Source: Mycobacterium sp. SMC-2 (GTDB lineage: Bacteria > Actinomycetota > Actinomycetes > Mycobacteriales > Mycobacteriaceae). Taken from it: a stretch of DNA of 64,000 nt. The stretch spans positions 2,480,001 to 2,544,000 of the forward strand of contig NZ_CP079863.1 of NCBI RefSeq assembly GCF_025263485.1. The letters run 5' to 3'. Position 1 is the stretch's first letter. Every line of letters begins with the position of its first letter. Below the pieces are notes generated by a model. The model ran no database searches. It was not told the origin of the DNA and saw only the letters and a list, made by a program, of their open reading frames with translations. Below, one piece after another: positions 28,925-39,624 of this stretch. Both the position numbers and the translations under genes were made by a program.

Positions 28925-30309
28925 GCACCCCAGACGCGCTCGTCAATCTGCTGATGACCCTCGATGCCCCACAGGGCAGATTCGCAGAACTGTCGAGGTA
29001 CTACGAGGGCTACCAACCCCTCAGCTTTCTGTCGCCAGAATCCCTGAAATGCCTTGGTAATCGCTTCGCCCGGATGAACGTCAACATCTGCCGGCTCGCC
29101 ATCCAGTCTCAGATTGAGCGGCTGAGGGTTTGCGGTTTTGAGGGTGACGACCGGGTTTGGGACTGGTGGGTGCAGAACGAGCTGGACCTCGAATCCGAGA
29201 TGGCACACAGGGAAGCGTGCCTTTATGGGGCTTCGTATGCGTTGATTTGGACGCCCACGGGTGGCTCGCCAGTTGTCACCATCGAATCGGCCCGGCAAGT
29301 GGCTGTTCACGCCGACCCGCACACTCGGCAGATCACCGAGGCGGTAAAGCGGTATTACACCGATGGGCAGACACACGCCTGGTGGTACCTGCCCGACGTG
29401 ATCCGCCACTACCAAGCCAACACGGTCTCCGCAGCCAACACGGCGCTAGAGCTTGTAGCGGAGTTACCCAACCCGTTGGCCGTCGTTCCGGTCGTGCAAT
29501 TAAGGAATTCGAGCCGAATCCCCGTCTCCCACGTCGCCTACCCGGATCGGTTGTTGGAATACGGAACCTCTGACCTACAGGACGTGCTGCCCTTGGTTGA
29601 CGCCCTGTCAAAGACATTGGCGGACATGATGATTTCGAGCGAGTTCACCGCCAGGCCCAGGAGATGGGCCACGGGGGTGGAACTGGTGGAGACTCCCCGC
29701 GTTGACGACAACGGCAACCCCGTTTTGGACACGAACGGGGAGCAGATCGTGGACACCGAGAACCCGTTTCCCGAGGGCGACAAGATGATGATCTCGGAGG
29801 AGGCGGCTGCGAAGTTCGGCCAGCTCGAGGGCTCAGACCTGTCCGGTTACGAGAATGCCGTCAAGGTCATCATGTCAGCGATACAGGCCGTGACATGTCT
29901 TCCCGCAAGCTATCTTGGCATCTTGTCCGACCAACCAAACTCCGCTGATGCGCTCCGTGCAGCGTCAGCCGGGTTGACGGCGCGGGCCGAGAGCAAACAG
30001 AAGTCTTTCGGTAAGGGGTGGACGCGAGTCGCCCAACTCATGGTCGCCGCTAACGATGGCGCGGACCCTAACAGTGTGAATGTCAGCACGAAATGGAGCC
30101 CCGCGGATTACAGGTCTATGGCCGAAGAGTCCGACGCCGCTCTAAAGCTCTACTCGGGTGGAATTCTGAGCCGCGAAACTACCCTTGCCCGGTTGGGGTT
30201 TTCCGAAAGTGAGATTGCCGTGGAAATCGAGCGGCTGAATGCGGACCACACAGCTGCCGACAACACCCGCTTTAACCGATACCTGGAACAAATGCAGACC
30301 CAAGGATGA
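28921..30309 (+). CDS. phage portal protein (SPP1 gp6-like)
   Basis: A 462-residue portal protein that would form the dodecameric DNA channel at one capsid vertex. Family features are the N-terminal YYEGYQPLSFLSPE, the NICRLAIQSQIERLRVCGF block, a central domain with WWYLPDVIRHYQ, and a C-terminal helical part with LPASYLGILSDQPNSADALR and KSFGKGWTRVAQLM. ATG 28921 overlaps the terL stop. It is followed 4 bases later by the scaffold-like gene. Confidence 0.9.
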   Translation: MSTPDALVNLLMTLDAPQGRFAELSRYYEGYQPLSFLSPESLKCLGNRFARMNVNICRLAIQSQIERLRVCGFEGDDRVWDWWVQNELDLESEMAHREACLYGASYALIWTPTGGSPVVTIESARQVAVHADPHTRQITEAVKRYYTDGQTHAWWYLPDVIRHYQANTVSAANTALELVAELPNPLAVVPVVQLRNSSRIPVSHVAYPDRLLEYGTSDLQDVLPLVDALSKTLADMMISSEFTARPRRWATGVELVETPRVDDNGNPVLDTNGEQIVDTENPFPEGDKMMISEEAAAKFGQLEGSDLSGYENAVKVIMSAIQAVTCLPASYLGILSDQPNSADALRAASAGLTARAESKQKSFGKGWTRVAQLMVAANDGADPNSVNVSTKWSPADYRSMAEESDAALKLYSGGILSRETTLARLGFSESEIAVEIERLNADHTAADNTRFNRYLEQMQTQG

Positions 30310-30313
30310 GTAA

Positions 30314-30763
30314 ATGACCGAAGAAGACGCCCCAGAATCCACGGAGACGAACGAAAATGGGTCACCCGATACCGGAGTGGCCGGGAACACCCCAGAGACG
30401 ACAGAGGCCCAGGCGGAAACGTTTGACCGTAGTTATGTCGAAGGGCTCCGCAAAGAAAACGCCAACTACAGGGATAGGGCCAAGACCGCCCAAGCCAGGG
30501 TTGAGGAGCTTTGCCGCGAGCTGGTCATGTCCCGCATCTCCGCCACCGGCAGACTGGCCGACCCCACCGACCTTCAGTTTGGTGCGGAGGAGGCGTCGGC
30601 GTTCCTCGATGACCCCAGCGCTCTCAATGCCGCAATTGATTCACTCCTAGAGGCGAAACCACATTTGGCGTCCCGCAGACCTGCCGGCGATATCGGTCAG
30701 GGCCAGCGAGGGGCCGCAGCGCAGCCGTTTAATCTCCTCCAAGAGCTTAAAGCCCGCATCTAA
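30314..30763 (+). CDS. scaffolding-like protein
   Basis: A 149-residue acidic protein between portal and capsid, the usual scaffold position. The first 35 residues are disordered and Glu/Thr-rich. A coiled-coil stretch follows (YVEGLRKENANYRDRAKTAQ to ELCRELV), then the capsid-assembly-like segment RLADPTDLQFGAEEASAFLD. The C-terminus is QPFNLLQELKARI. No protease motif is visible, so capsid maturation would be protease-free or host-assisted. Confidence 0.7.
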   Translation: MTEEDAPESTETNENGSPDTGVAGNTPETTEAQAETFDRSYVEGLRKENANYRDRAKTAQARVEELCRELVMSRISATGRLADPTDLQFGAEEASAFLDDPSALNAAIDSLLEAKPHLASRRPAGDIGQGQRGAAAQPFNLLQELKARI

Positions 30764-30786
30764 AATTTCGTGCGATAATTGAATTA

Positions 30787-30803
30787 AGAGGTCCGGTACC
30801 TCT
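30787..30803. promoter_or_regulatory. inverted repeat upstream of the capsid gene
   Basis: AGAGGT-CCGGT-ACCTCT lies in the 126-base gap between the scaffold and capsid genes. It is a small hairpin or operator that could set capsid expression apart from the upstream genes. No convincing promoter was identified. Confidence 0.35.
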
Positions 30804-30889
30804 GATTCATTTCTGGCCTGGTGCCATTCTCGATTCGTCCCGGTGGCGTGTCGCTTCAACCACACGTTTTCTGACACTGGGACAATTCT

Positions 30890-31732
30890 GTGACTATCGA
30901 AGTGCCTTCGGGCAACTCTGCTCTCTTACAGAGCCAAATTGCTGACCTTATCGTTCAGCCCCTTTTGGAGCGGTCGACCTTCCTAAGCGCCGGGCCGACC
31001 ATCATCGACTCCCACAACTCGCTTCGCATTCCACGCATCTCTTCCCCGTCGACTGCGAACTTCGTTGCGCCGGGTACGCAGATTTCGGACGGCTCGGTCA
31101 GCTTCGATGAAGTTGACCTGCTGCCTACCAGCCTGGAATCGCTCAAGGTTTTGGTGAAGGTGTCGAACGAGTTGGTACGCCAAAGCGCCATCGCCTTGAA
31201 CGCCGTTCTGCAAAACCGCATCGTCAACGATGTCGCGCTAGCTCTGGACGCCGCTCTGTGGAACGGGTCTGGCTCAAGCAACACCATCAAGGGCATTCTG
31301 CAGACCTCGGGCGTTGCCACCGGCACCCTGGACCTCACCACGCCTGACAGCCTCATCGACGGCATGAATACCGCCCTGGCGAACTTCGTGCAGCCCACCC
31401 ACTGGGTGATGCGTCCCGACGTTTACACCGCCTTCCGCAAGCTGAAGGCCGGTACCAGTGACGCGCGGTACCTGTTCAACCCCTCGGACGCCTACGCCGC
31501 CAACAGTTACAACCTGGTTGGCCTGCCGGTCATCATCACCAGCCACGTACCGGACAACACCGTTGCGCTGGTGGACTTCTCCCACGTTGTGGTCGCCCGT
31601 GATCTGGACACTGAGGTCCGGTTGCTGCTGGAAACCTTCGGTGACTATGACTCGGTGGGTATCCGCGTGGTTACCCGCTACGACGTTGCACTGACGCAGC
31701 CTCACGCGGTCACCCTGCTCACTACGGCCTAA
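30890..31732 (+). CDS. major capsid protein, HK97 fold
   Basis: A 280-residue capsid protein. The N-terminal arm is followed by the E-loop/P-domain pattern SLRIPRISSPSTANFVAPGT, SDGSVSFDEVDLLPTSLESL and KVLVKVSNELVRQS. The A-domain has HWVMRPDVYTAFRKLKAGTS and LVGLPVIITSHVP, and the end is YDSVGIRVVTRYDVALTQPH. There is no long N-terminal delta domain, consistent with the separate scaffold. The start is GTG 30890. The next gene starts within the stop (TAATG). Confidence 0.92.
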   Translation: MTIEVPSGNSALLQSQIADLIVQPLLERSTFLSAGPTIIDSHNSLRIPRISSPSTANFVAPGTQISDGSVSFDEVDLLPTSLESLKVLVKVSNELVRQSAIALNAVLQNRIVNDVALALDAALWNGSGSSNTIKGILQTSGVATGTLDLTTPDSLIDGMNTALANFVQPTHWVMRPDVYTAFRKLKAGTSDARYLFNPSDAYAANSYNLVGLPVIITSHVPDNTVALVDFSHVVVARDLDTEVRLLLETFGDYDSVGIRVVTRYDVALTQPHAVTLLTTA

Positions 31733-32061
31733 TGGCAGCCCCCACGGCTTCTGACCTGGGCACGTTCCTGGGGCCGATGTACGGGGCCGACCTCGACAGC
31801 GGGCAAGCCACATCGGTTCTAGCCACGGTCACCGCAATGGCATCCGCCTACACGCGCGGCGTTGGCTTCACGAATGGTGTTCCCAATTCGGACATTTCGG
31901 CCGTGATCCTCACCGCTTCCGCGCGAATGATCTCGCACATACGTCAGACTCAGGTCTACGAGGTGCAAGGCCCGGAGTCGCAGAACATCATGGATAACAA
32001 GCTGGTTTGGTCGACTGCTGAACTGTCCGTGTTGAACCGCTATCGAGTTATGGCACGCTGA
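31732..32061 (+). CDS. head-tail connector (adaptor)-like protein
   Basis: A 109-residue largely helical protein placed directly after the capsid gene. ATASAYTRG-type helices and ILTASARMISHIRQTQVYEV resemble gp6/gp15-like adaptors that sit under the portal. The assignment is by size, helical content and gene order rather than a diagnostic motif. It overlaps both neighbours by one base. Confidence 0.65.
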   Translation: MAAPTASDLGTFLGPMYGADLDSGQATSVLATVTAMASAYTRGVGFTNGVPNSDISAVILTASARMISHIRQTQVYEVQGPESQNIMDNKLVWSTAELSVLNRYRVMAR

Positions 32062-32423
32062 TGGCCGATCACGAACTCGAAGTGAACATCTATCCCGCCC
32101 CCAACCCCGCACTCACTGAGATCCTGGTCAGCGAGGACATGGGGAAGATCGTCGGCGAGTACGGGCAGAAAGTCGAGACTGTGTTCCGGGCAAGCATTGC
32201 CGGCCGGCAACGCAAGCATGATGTTCATCCGGGCCTCATGGAATCCTCGGTGTACTCAAGGACTTTCATCGGGGGCGACAAGGGTGACCGATACGTCTGT
32301 GAAGTCGGCAGCACCGTGCCGTATATGGGAGCTGATGAGTTTGGCCGGGAAGCCTACGGACAGTACGCGCCGCACCACGATTTGAGGGACGCCCTCTATA
32401 GCGTCCTGCCGTACAAGCCATGA
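32061..32423 (+). CDS. head-tail connector-region protein, 120 residues
   Basis: MADHELEVNIYPAPNPALTE onward. It has a basic central part (FRASIAGRQRKHDVHPG) and a C-terminal segment with VGSTVPYMGADEFGREAYGQ. It resembles small proteins found between adaptor and stopper genes in actinophages (DUF5403-like, from memory). It overlaps the next gene by 4 bases (ATGA). Function in neck assembly is inferred from position. Confidence 0.6.
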   Translation: MADHELEVNIYPAPNPALTEILVSEDMGKIVGEYGQKVETVFRASIAGRQRKHDVHPGLMESSVYSRTFIGGDKGDRYVCEVGSTVPYMGADEFGREAYGQYAPHHDLRDALYSVLPYKP

Positions 32424-32785
32424 ACGGCACCACCGCGGATCTCTGGCGGGCTTCTGGTGGCCGAGACCGCCACGGCGACCCACAGGGCGGCTACACGTTC
32501 CTAGGCACCATCGCGAATGTGCTTGTCGGCTCTATTTCGTCGCAGCGTTATAGCGGCAACGAGGCAAGACAGGAATCGGCTGATGGTGGCGGTTCGGTTG
32601 GATTCGAACGCAATGGGAAGCTGACCACAGGCGAACCAGCCCCAGTGGTTAAGTTCGGGGACCGTCTGGTTATTGGCGGCTCTCAGCCCTATGAGGTGAC
32701 CTCAGACGCGAATTGGGGAACGCCTCATTCGATGACTGGTTGGCAGCCACCTCGTTACTACGTCGACGTTCGCTACCGCCGCTGA
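32420..32785 (+). CDS. head-completion / stopper-like protein
   Basis: A 121-residue beta-rich protein (DRLVIGGSQPYEVTSDANWG, RYYVDVRYRR at the end), the size and composition of phage head-closure proteins (SPP1 gp16-like). It is the last rightward gene. No tail terminator, tail tube or tape measure follows, which is unusual for a prophage and is the main reason to consider a satellite. Confidence 0.6.
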   Translation: MNGTTADLWRASGGRDRHGDPQGGYTFLGTIANVLVGSISSQRYSGNEARQESADGGGSVGFERNGKLTTGEPAPVVKFGDRLVIGGSQPYEVTSDANWGTPHSMTGWQPPRYYVDVRYRR

Positions 32786-32795
32786 AATTAGACGC

Positions 32796-32987
32796 ACCCG
32801 GTTCCTAGTCATTGCCGGGTTTGCTGCTCCCTCTCTGAGGCCTCTTCACCCTCGGAGGGGTGAGACTTCCCCGCTGATTGATTACCGAAAGGTTGTACTA
32901 GGGAGTACGGATCAGCGGGAGATCGCTGGTGGGCTCTCGTCAACCCACGGCCAGCGAAACGCACGGAGCTTGGCTCGGAGCACGTGC
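32796..32987 (+). ncRNA. candidate structured RNA of the element
   Basis: A run of stem-loops follows the last rightward gene. ACCCGG/CCGGGT (32796-32820). CCTC/GAGG (32830-32840). TCACCC/GGGTGA (32846-32863). A perfect 9-bp stem CCCGCTGAT/ATCAGCGGG (32870-32878 with 32911-32919) encloses ACC-GAAA-GGT, a GNRA tetraloop, and GTAC/GTAC, forming a three-way junction. CGCTGG-TGGG/CCCA-CGG-CCAGCG (32924-32956). GCACG-GAGC/GCTC-CGTGC (32961-32987). The terminator follows. A structured RNA or a packaging/neck DNA site are both possible. Confidence 0.45.
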
Positions 32988-33068
32988 AAAAGAGAACCCC
33001 CTCCGTTTTCTGTCGGCCCCGGTCGAATTTTGAGCAGTTTCTTCCGGTCGAAAACTGAGCAGGTTTGT

Positions 33069-35107
<2,039 letters not shown>

Positions 35108-35238
35108 TCTCCAATCGAAGGGTGCTCACTTTTCGACCGGAATCACCTGCTCACTTTTCGACCGGAACCGACACGTTTTCTGTCATTTAGCGGAGGGGGT
35201 TTTCTGTTGGCTGGGGAGGCCGGATCTAACGCTACGCC

Positions 35239-35457
35239 TCAATTCGGATTAGGTGCGATCCCTTGGCAGGTCACGGTAATCGGCGAACACAACACCGGCC
35301 CGTTATTCCAGCCACCGTAGTATCCGGGCTGGTCCCATGTCGGCATCAACTCCCCGCCCCACGGCTGCGGAGACGGCTGCGGGGTGCTGTCTGCGTGAGC
35401 AGGTGCGGCGACGAACACACCCAACGCCAGGGTTACGAGGGCGAGTGCGGTTTTCAC
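35239..35457 (-). CDS. small secreted protein of the element, 72 residues
   Basis: GTG 35457 begins MKTALALVTLALGVFVAAPAHA-D, a clear signal peptide with an AHA cleavage site near residue 22. The mature part is about 50 residues, rich in Pro, Trp and Gly (PTWDQPGYYGGWNNGP), with two Cys. No family is recognised. It overlaps the upstream gene by 4 bases (GTGA) and is the last gene of a leftward pair. It could be a lysogenic-conversion or exported cargo factor (inference). Confidence 0.6.
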   Translation of the reverse strand: MKTALALVTLALGVFVAAPAHADSTPQPSPQPWGGELMPTWDQPGYYGGWNNGPVLCSPITVTCQGIAPNPN

Positions 35458-35879
35458 GCCAGGTTCACAATCTCGCCCGCGGAAGCGATTAGCTTGCGCG
35501 CCAGATCCAACGCCTCCTCCGGGGAGAGAAGCCAACTCATGTGTGGCGCTACCCCCTTGGGCACCGACACCAACACCGCCAAATCGTCTATGCGCCCATC
35601 GGACCATTGCCGGCCGGATGGTTGAACGTGACCGTAGTCCGTCCCCGAGACTGTCCGGCTATAGCCGTCCTCCCATCGGTGTTCTTCCCATCCATCGTCA
35701 AACCAGCCCTCGGGCACCTCTATGTGCGCGTACCGGGCGTTTATCGCGTTGCTCTCGATCATGGCTTGCGCAAATCGCAGCGCGCCGCTTTGGGTGAGTT
35801 CGTTCTCCCTGTCTTGAAGTTCGTCGTGCTGCTTCTTTGTTAAGTAGCCTTCGAGGTCGCGCCAGGTTGTTACGGTCAT
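35454..35879 (-). CDS. hypothetical cargo protein of the element, 141 residues
   Basis: ATG 35879 has GAGAGGA 7 bases upstream. The protein starts MTVTTWRDLEGYLTKKQHDE, is acidic, and has a predicted coiled coil near 14-35 and a C-terminal helix SPEEALDLARKLIASAGEIV. No enzymatic motif is seen. An open extension to 35933 lacks a ribosome-binding site. It lies next to attR and faces away from the structural genes, a position where satellites and prophages often carry lysogeny or defence genes. Function unknown. Confidence 0.6.
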   Translation of the reverse strand: MTVTTWRDLEGYLTKKQHDELQDRENELTQSGALRFAQAMIESNAINARYAHIEVPEGWFDDGWEEHRWEDGYSRTVSGTDYGHVQPSGRQWSDGRIDDLAVLVSVPKGVAPHMSWLLSPEEALDLARKLIASAGEIVNLA

Positions 35880-35962
35880 CTGTGGTCCTCTCGGTATGGG
35901 GGTTGCCGCCACCTTCTCATTGGCTACCGACAATCCCGGTTCTGCTAATTAGATGCCCAGGC

Positions 35963-35973
35963 GGTCGCGTGGA
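35963..35973 (+). other. attR core
   Basis: GGTCGCGTGGA, identical to the attL core. To its right the comM frame resumes (AWSLTDLAGG), so precise recombination between the two cores would rejoin comM. Confidence 0.88.
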
Positions 35974-36062
35974 GCCTGACCGACCTGGCCGGCGGGGTAT
36001 CGCCCGGTCCGGAGGAGGTCGCGGCCGCGCTCAGCTTCCGGCAGCCGGGGGCGCAGCGATGA
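35964..36062 (+). pseudogene. comM: 3' end of comM, cut off by the element
   Basis: The 32 codons from GTC 35964 read VAWSLTDLAGGVSPGPEEVA and end SFRQPGAQR before TGA 36060-36062. This is the C-terminal helix pair of ComM (LRVAWTLADL... in relatives). It has no start of its own and is separated from the rest of the gene by 12.8 kb. Confidence 0.88.
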
Positions 36063-36076
36063 GCGCCCGCCTCAGG

Positions 36077-36220
36077 TCACCAGTAGGCCTCCGTCAGCCA
36101 GTCGTTGTGCCCGCCGCGCACCGCTATCGCCGCGGTCACCAGAATGGCGAACGCCGCGATCGCCCACGGGTTCATCGGCCGGGCGGGTGCGGCGAGTTGG
36201 GTCGGCAGGCAGACGCTCAT
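36077..36220 (-). CDS. possible small membrane protein, 47 residues
   Basis: A short leftward frame from ATG 36220 with GGAGCGAAGG upstream. One transmembrane segment is predicted (PWAIAAFAILVTAAIAV), then a short polar end (RGGHNDWLTEAYW). It lies in the 271-base gap between the comM remnant and dprA. An internal ATG at 36175 is an alternative start. No family is recognised. The hydrophobic pattern is convincing but conservation is unknown. Confidence 0.4.
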   Translation of the reverse strand: MSVCLPTQLAAPARPMNPWAIAAFAILVTAAIAVRGGHNDWLTEAYW

Positions 36221-36333
36221 CCTTCGCTCCGTTCGTTGCCGGCTGCGCGATGGCGAATGGGGGTCGACGGCAACACATTCGCGTACGGGGCTGAATGGAT
36301 CCTCGGCGGATTTTTGGGTCCCGGAGCGCGGCA

Positions 36334-37500
36334 ATGATGACCGCGGTCGACGATCCCGTGCTGCGCGCCTGGGCGTACCTGTCGCGGGTGGCCGAGCCAC
36401 CCTGTCCCGAGCTCGCCGCCCTGGTGCGATGTGTGGGCCCCGTGGAGGCGGCCGACCGGGTCCGCCGCGGCCTGGTCGACGACGGCCTGGCGCGACACAC
36501 CGCGGCGCGGCGCGAAATCGACTGCGCCGCAGCCGACCTCGAGCTGCTCGCCAGCCGCGGCGCGCGGTTGATCACCCCCGACGACGACGAGTGGCCGCTG
36601 CTGGCGTTCGCCGCGTTCGCAAACGCCTCGGGGAAGGCCCGCGGCGCGGCGCCGATGGTGTTGTGGGCGCAGGGCCCCGTCCGGCTCGACGAGGTGGCGC
36701 ACCGGGCGGCCGCCGTGGTGGGGACTCGGGCGGCGACGGCATATGGCGAGCTGGTGGCCGAGGACTTGGCGGACGGGCTGGTGCAACGCGAGGTGGCCGT
36801 CGTCTCCGGCGGTGCCTACGGGATCGACGGCGCGGCGCATCGGGCGGTGCTGAACGCCGACGGGATCACCGTGGCGGTTCTCGCCGGTGGGCTCGACATT
36901 CCCTATCCGAGCGGCCACAGCGCGTTGCTGCATCGCATCGGCCAACACGGGTTGCTGTTCACCGAATACCCGCCCGGTGTCCGGCCGGCCCGCCACCGGT
37001 TCCTGACCCGCAATCGCCTGGTTGCCGCCGTCGCGGGGGCGGCGGTGGTGGTGGAGGCGGGCCTGCGCAGCGGTGCGGCCAACACCGCGGCCTGGGCGCG
37101 GGCGCTGGGACGGGTGGTGGCTGCGGTGCCCGGGCCCGTGACGTCGTCGGCGTCGGCCGGGTGCCACGAGCTGCTGCGCAACGGCGCCGAGGTGGTGACC
37201 CGGGCCGACCACATCGTCGAGCTCATCGGCCGCATCGGCGAGCTGGCGGCCGAGGATCCGCACCCGGCAACTGCGCTCGACGGGCTCAGCGACGCCGAGC
37301 GCCGGGTCTACGAGGCGCTGCCGGGCCACGGCGCCGCCACAGTCGAGCAGCTCGCGGTCGCGTCGGGCCTCGTGCCCGAGCGGGTACTGGGGCCGCTGGC
37401 GATCCTCGAGCTGGCCGGGTTGGTGCAGCGCCAGGAGGGCAGGTGGCGACTCGTCCGGGCCGTGAGCGGCCCAGCTGCTCCGACGACCCGGCTCGTATAG
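36334..37500 (+). CDS. dprA: DNA processing protein DprA
   Basis: A 388-residue DprA that loads RecA on incoming single-stranded DNA during transformation in other bacteria. After an N-terminal SAM-like region, the Rossmann fold shows VVGTRAATAYGE, VVSGGAYGIDGAAHR, GGLDIPYPSGH, TEYPPG and RFLTRNRLVAA. A C-terminal winged helix follows (HGAATVEQLAVASGLVPERV). ATG 36334 has GGAG 7 bases upstream and gives the length of the M. tuberculosis protein. It remains intact although comM is destroyed. Confidence 0.95.
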   Translation: MMTAVDDPVLRAWAYLSRVAEPPCPELAALVRCVGPVEAADRVRRGLVDDGLARHTAARREIDCAAADLELLASRGARLITPDDDEWPLLAFAAFANASGKARGAAPMVLWAQGPVRLDEVAHRAAAVVGTRAATAYGELVAEDLADGLVQREVAVVSGGAYGIDGAAHRAVLNADGITVAVLAGGLDIPYPSGHSALLHRIGQHGLLFTEYPPGVRPARHRFLTRNRLVAAVAGAAVVVEAGLRSGAANTAAWARALGRVVAAVPGPVTSSASAGCHELLRNGAEVVTRADHIVELIGRIGELAAEDPHPATALDGLSDAERRVYEALPGHGAATVEQLAVASGLVPERVLGPLAILELAGLVQRQEGRWRLVRAVSGPAAPTTRLV

Positions 37501-37533
37501 TCGACGGGGGTCGGGTGGGGACAGGAGGGACAA

Positions 37534-38385
37534 GTGGCGGGTCGGCCTCTGCAACGCTTCGAGGTCGTCGATACCAAGGAGCTCACACCGCACATGGTCG
37601 CGGTGGTGCTGGGCAGCAAGGATTTAGACGCCTTCGTGCCCAGGGAATTCACCGACTCCTACGTCAAGTTGGTCTTCGTTGCGGACGACGTCGACGTCGA
37701 GGGATTGCCGAAGCCGTTGACCTTGGACAGCTTTGCCGGCCTGGCCCCCGAGAAGAAGCCGTCGGTGCGGACCATGACCGTCCGCCACGTCGACGTGGCG
37801 GCCCGCGAGATCACACTGAACATCGTCGTGCACGGCGAGCACGGGATCGCGGGCCAATGGGCCGCGGCGGCCCAGCCCGGCCAGCGGATCTACCTGATGG
37901 GCCCCGGCGGTGCCTACAGGCCCGACCCGGCCGCCGACTGGCATCTGCTGGCGGGCGACGAATCGGCGCTCCCGGCGATCGCCGCGGCGCTGGAAGCGTT
38001 GCCGCCCGGGGCCGTCGGCAAGGCGTTCATCGAGGTGGCCGGCCAGGAGGACGAGATTCCGTTGACCGCGCCGGAAGGCGTCGAGGTGCATTGGGTCTAT
38101 CGCGGTGGCCGGGCCGACCTGGTCCCCGAGGACCGTGCCGGCGACCACGCCCCGCTGATCGAGGCGGTCACCACCACGCCGTGGCTGCCCGGGCAGGTGC
38201 ACGTCTTCATCCACGGCGAGGCGCAAAGCGTCATGCACAATCTGCGGCCCTACATCCGCAAGGAGCGCGGTGTGGACGCCAAGTGGGCGTCGTCGATCTC
38301 GGGCTACTGGCGGCGCGGCCGCACCGAAGAGACGTTCCGGCAATGGAAGAAGGAACTGGCCGAGGCGGAGGCCGGCGCCTCGTAG
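37534..38385 (+). CDS. viuB: siderophore-interacting FAD-binding reductase (ViuB-like, Rv2895c)
   Basis: A 283-residue flavoprotein of the siderophore-interacting family. The FAD-binding domain has SVRTMTVRHVD (RxxT/S) and HGIAGQWAAAAQPGQ. The NADPH-type domain has LLAGDESALPAIAAALEALP and FIHGEAQSVMHNLR. The C-terminus ISGYWRRGRTEE is the family signature. It would reduce ferric siderophore to release iron. GTG 37534 follows GGAGG; a TATAGT element at 37496-37501 is a plausible -10. Confidence 0.93.
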   Translation: MAGRPLQRFEVVDTKELTPHMVAVVLGSKDLDAFVPREFTDSYVKLVFVADDVDVEGLPKPLTLDSFAGLAPEKKPSVRTMTVRHVDVAAREITLNIVVHGEHGIAGQWAAAAQPGQRIYLMGPGGAYRPDPAADWHLLAGDESALPAIAAALEALPPGAVGKAFIEVAGQEDEIPLTAPEGVEVHWVYRGGRADLVPEDRAGDHAPLIEAVTTTPWLPGQVHVFIHGEAQSVMHNLRPYIRKERGVDAKWASSISGYWRRGRTEETFRQWKKELAEAEAGAS

Positions 38386-38427
38386 CGGGCTCGTCGGTCC
38401 GAGCGCCGGCTGGCATCCTGTACTCCC

Positions 38428-39591
38428 ATGGCGCATTTCGGGGACTACCAGAACGAGATCTACCTGCGGGGCCTGGGCGGGGTGGTGCCGCCGCTGCCGA
38501 TGGCCTTCGCCGAGCTGGAGGCCAAGGCCGCCACGGCGCTGCCGCCGTCGGTGTGGTCGTACGTGGCGGGCGGGGCCGGCGATGAGCGCACCCAGCGGGC
38601 CAACTGCGAGGCCTTCGAGCGGTGGGGCCTCATCCCACGCATGTTTGTCGGCGCCGCCGAACGTGACCTGTCCGTCGAGCTGTTCGGGATGACCCTGCCG
38701 GCGCCGGTGTTCATGGCGCCCATCGGTGTCATCGGCATCTGCGCCCAAGACGGCCACGGCGACTTGGCCACCGCGCGCGCGGCCGCAAGCACCGGTGTCC
38801 CGATGGTCGCCTCCACGCTGACGGTCGACCCGATGGAAGACGTCGCGTCCGCCCTCGGCGACACCCCGGGGTTTTTCCAGCTGTACACGCCGAACGACCG
38901 CGAGCTGGCCGCCAGCCTGGTGCAGCGCGCCGAAGCGGCCGGGTTCAAGGGCATCGTCGTCACGCTCGACACCTGGGTGACCGGCTGGCGCCCCCGCGAT
39001 CTGAGCACATCCAACTTCCCGCAGCTGCGCGGGCACTGCCTGGCCAACTACACCAGCGACCCGGTCTTCCGCGCCGGCCTGGCACGCTCGCCCGAGGAGG
39101 ACCCACAGGGCGCGGTGCTGCGCTGGGTGCAGGTCTTCGGGTCCGCGCTGACCTGGGGCGACCTGCCCTGGCTGCGTTCGCTCACCGACCTGCCGCTGCT
39201 CGTCAAGGGCATCTGTCATCCCGACGACGCGCGGCGGGCCAAGGACGGCGGAGTGGACGGCATCTACTGCTCCAACCACGGGGGCCGGCAGGCCAACGGC
39301 GGCCTGCCCGCGCTCGATTGCCTACCGGAGGTGGTCGAGGCGGCCGACGGCCTTCCGGTGCTGTTCGACTCGGGGATCCGCAGCGGCGCCGACATCATCA
39401 AGGCGCTCGCGCTGGGTGCGACCGCGGTCGGCATCGGCCGCCCGTACGCCTACGGCCTGGCCCTCGGCGGGGTCGACGGCATCGTGCACGTGCTGCGGAT
39501 GATGCTCGCCGAAGCCGACCTCATCATGGCCGTCGACGGATATCCCCAGCTCAAAGATCTCACCCCGGACACGCTTCGGCGCGTCGACTGA
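38428..39591 (+). CDS. FMN-dependent lactate 2-monooxygenase-like enzyme
   Basis: A 387-residue alpha-hydroxy-acid oxidase. It strongly resembles lactate 2-monooxygenase of M. smegmatis: [61 protein letters not shown], then the active-site His in [13 protein letters not shown] and the FMN-phosphate site DSGIRSGAD...[10 protein letters not shown]. The predicted reaction is L-lactate plus O2 to acetate, CO2 and water; the exact substrate is not certain. It has no counterpart between Rv2895c and Rv2894c in M. tuberculosis. Confidence 0.9.
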   Translation: MAHFGDYQNEIYLRGLGGVVPPLPMAFAELEAKAATALPPSVWSYVAGGAGDERTQRANCEAFERWGLIPRMFVGAAERDLSVELFGMTLPAPVFMAPIGVIGICAQDGHGDLATARAAASTGVPMVASTLTVDPMEDVASALGDTPGFFQLYTPNDRELAASLVQRAEAAGFKGIVVTLDTWVTGWRPRDLSTSNFPQLRGHCLANYTSDPVFRAGLARSPEEDPQGAVLRWVQVFGSALTWGDLPWLRSLTDLPLLVKGICHPDDARRAKDGGVDGIYCSNHGGRQANGGLPALDCLPEVVEAADGLPVLFDSGIRSGADIIKALALGATAVGIGRPYAYGLALGGVDGIVHVLRMMLAEADLIMAVDGYPQLKDLTPDTLRRVD

Positions 39592-39624
39592 GCCAGGCCC
39601 ACGGCTGCTGCGAACGTTTCAGGC

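Noticed and set aside
36059..36337. ATGA-coupled rightward frame right after the comM remnant
   Set aside because: The product is Arg/Gly-rich with no recognisable fold. The opposite strand has a better small membrane protein and dprA starts at 36334.
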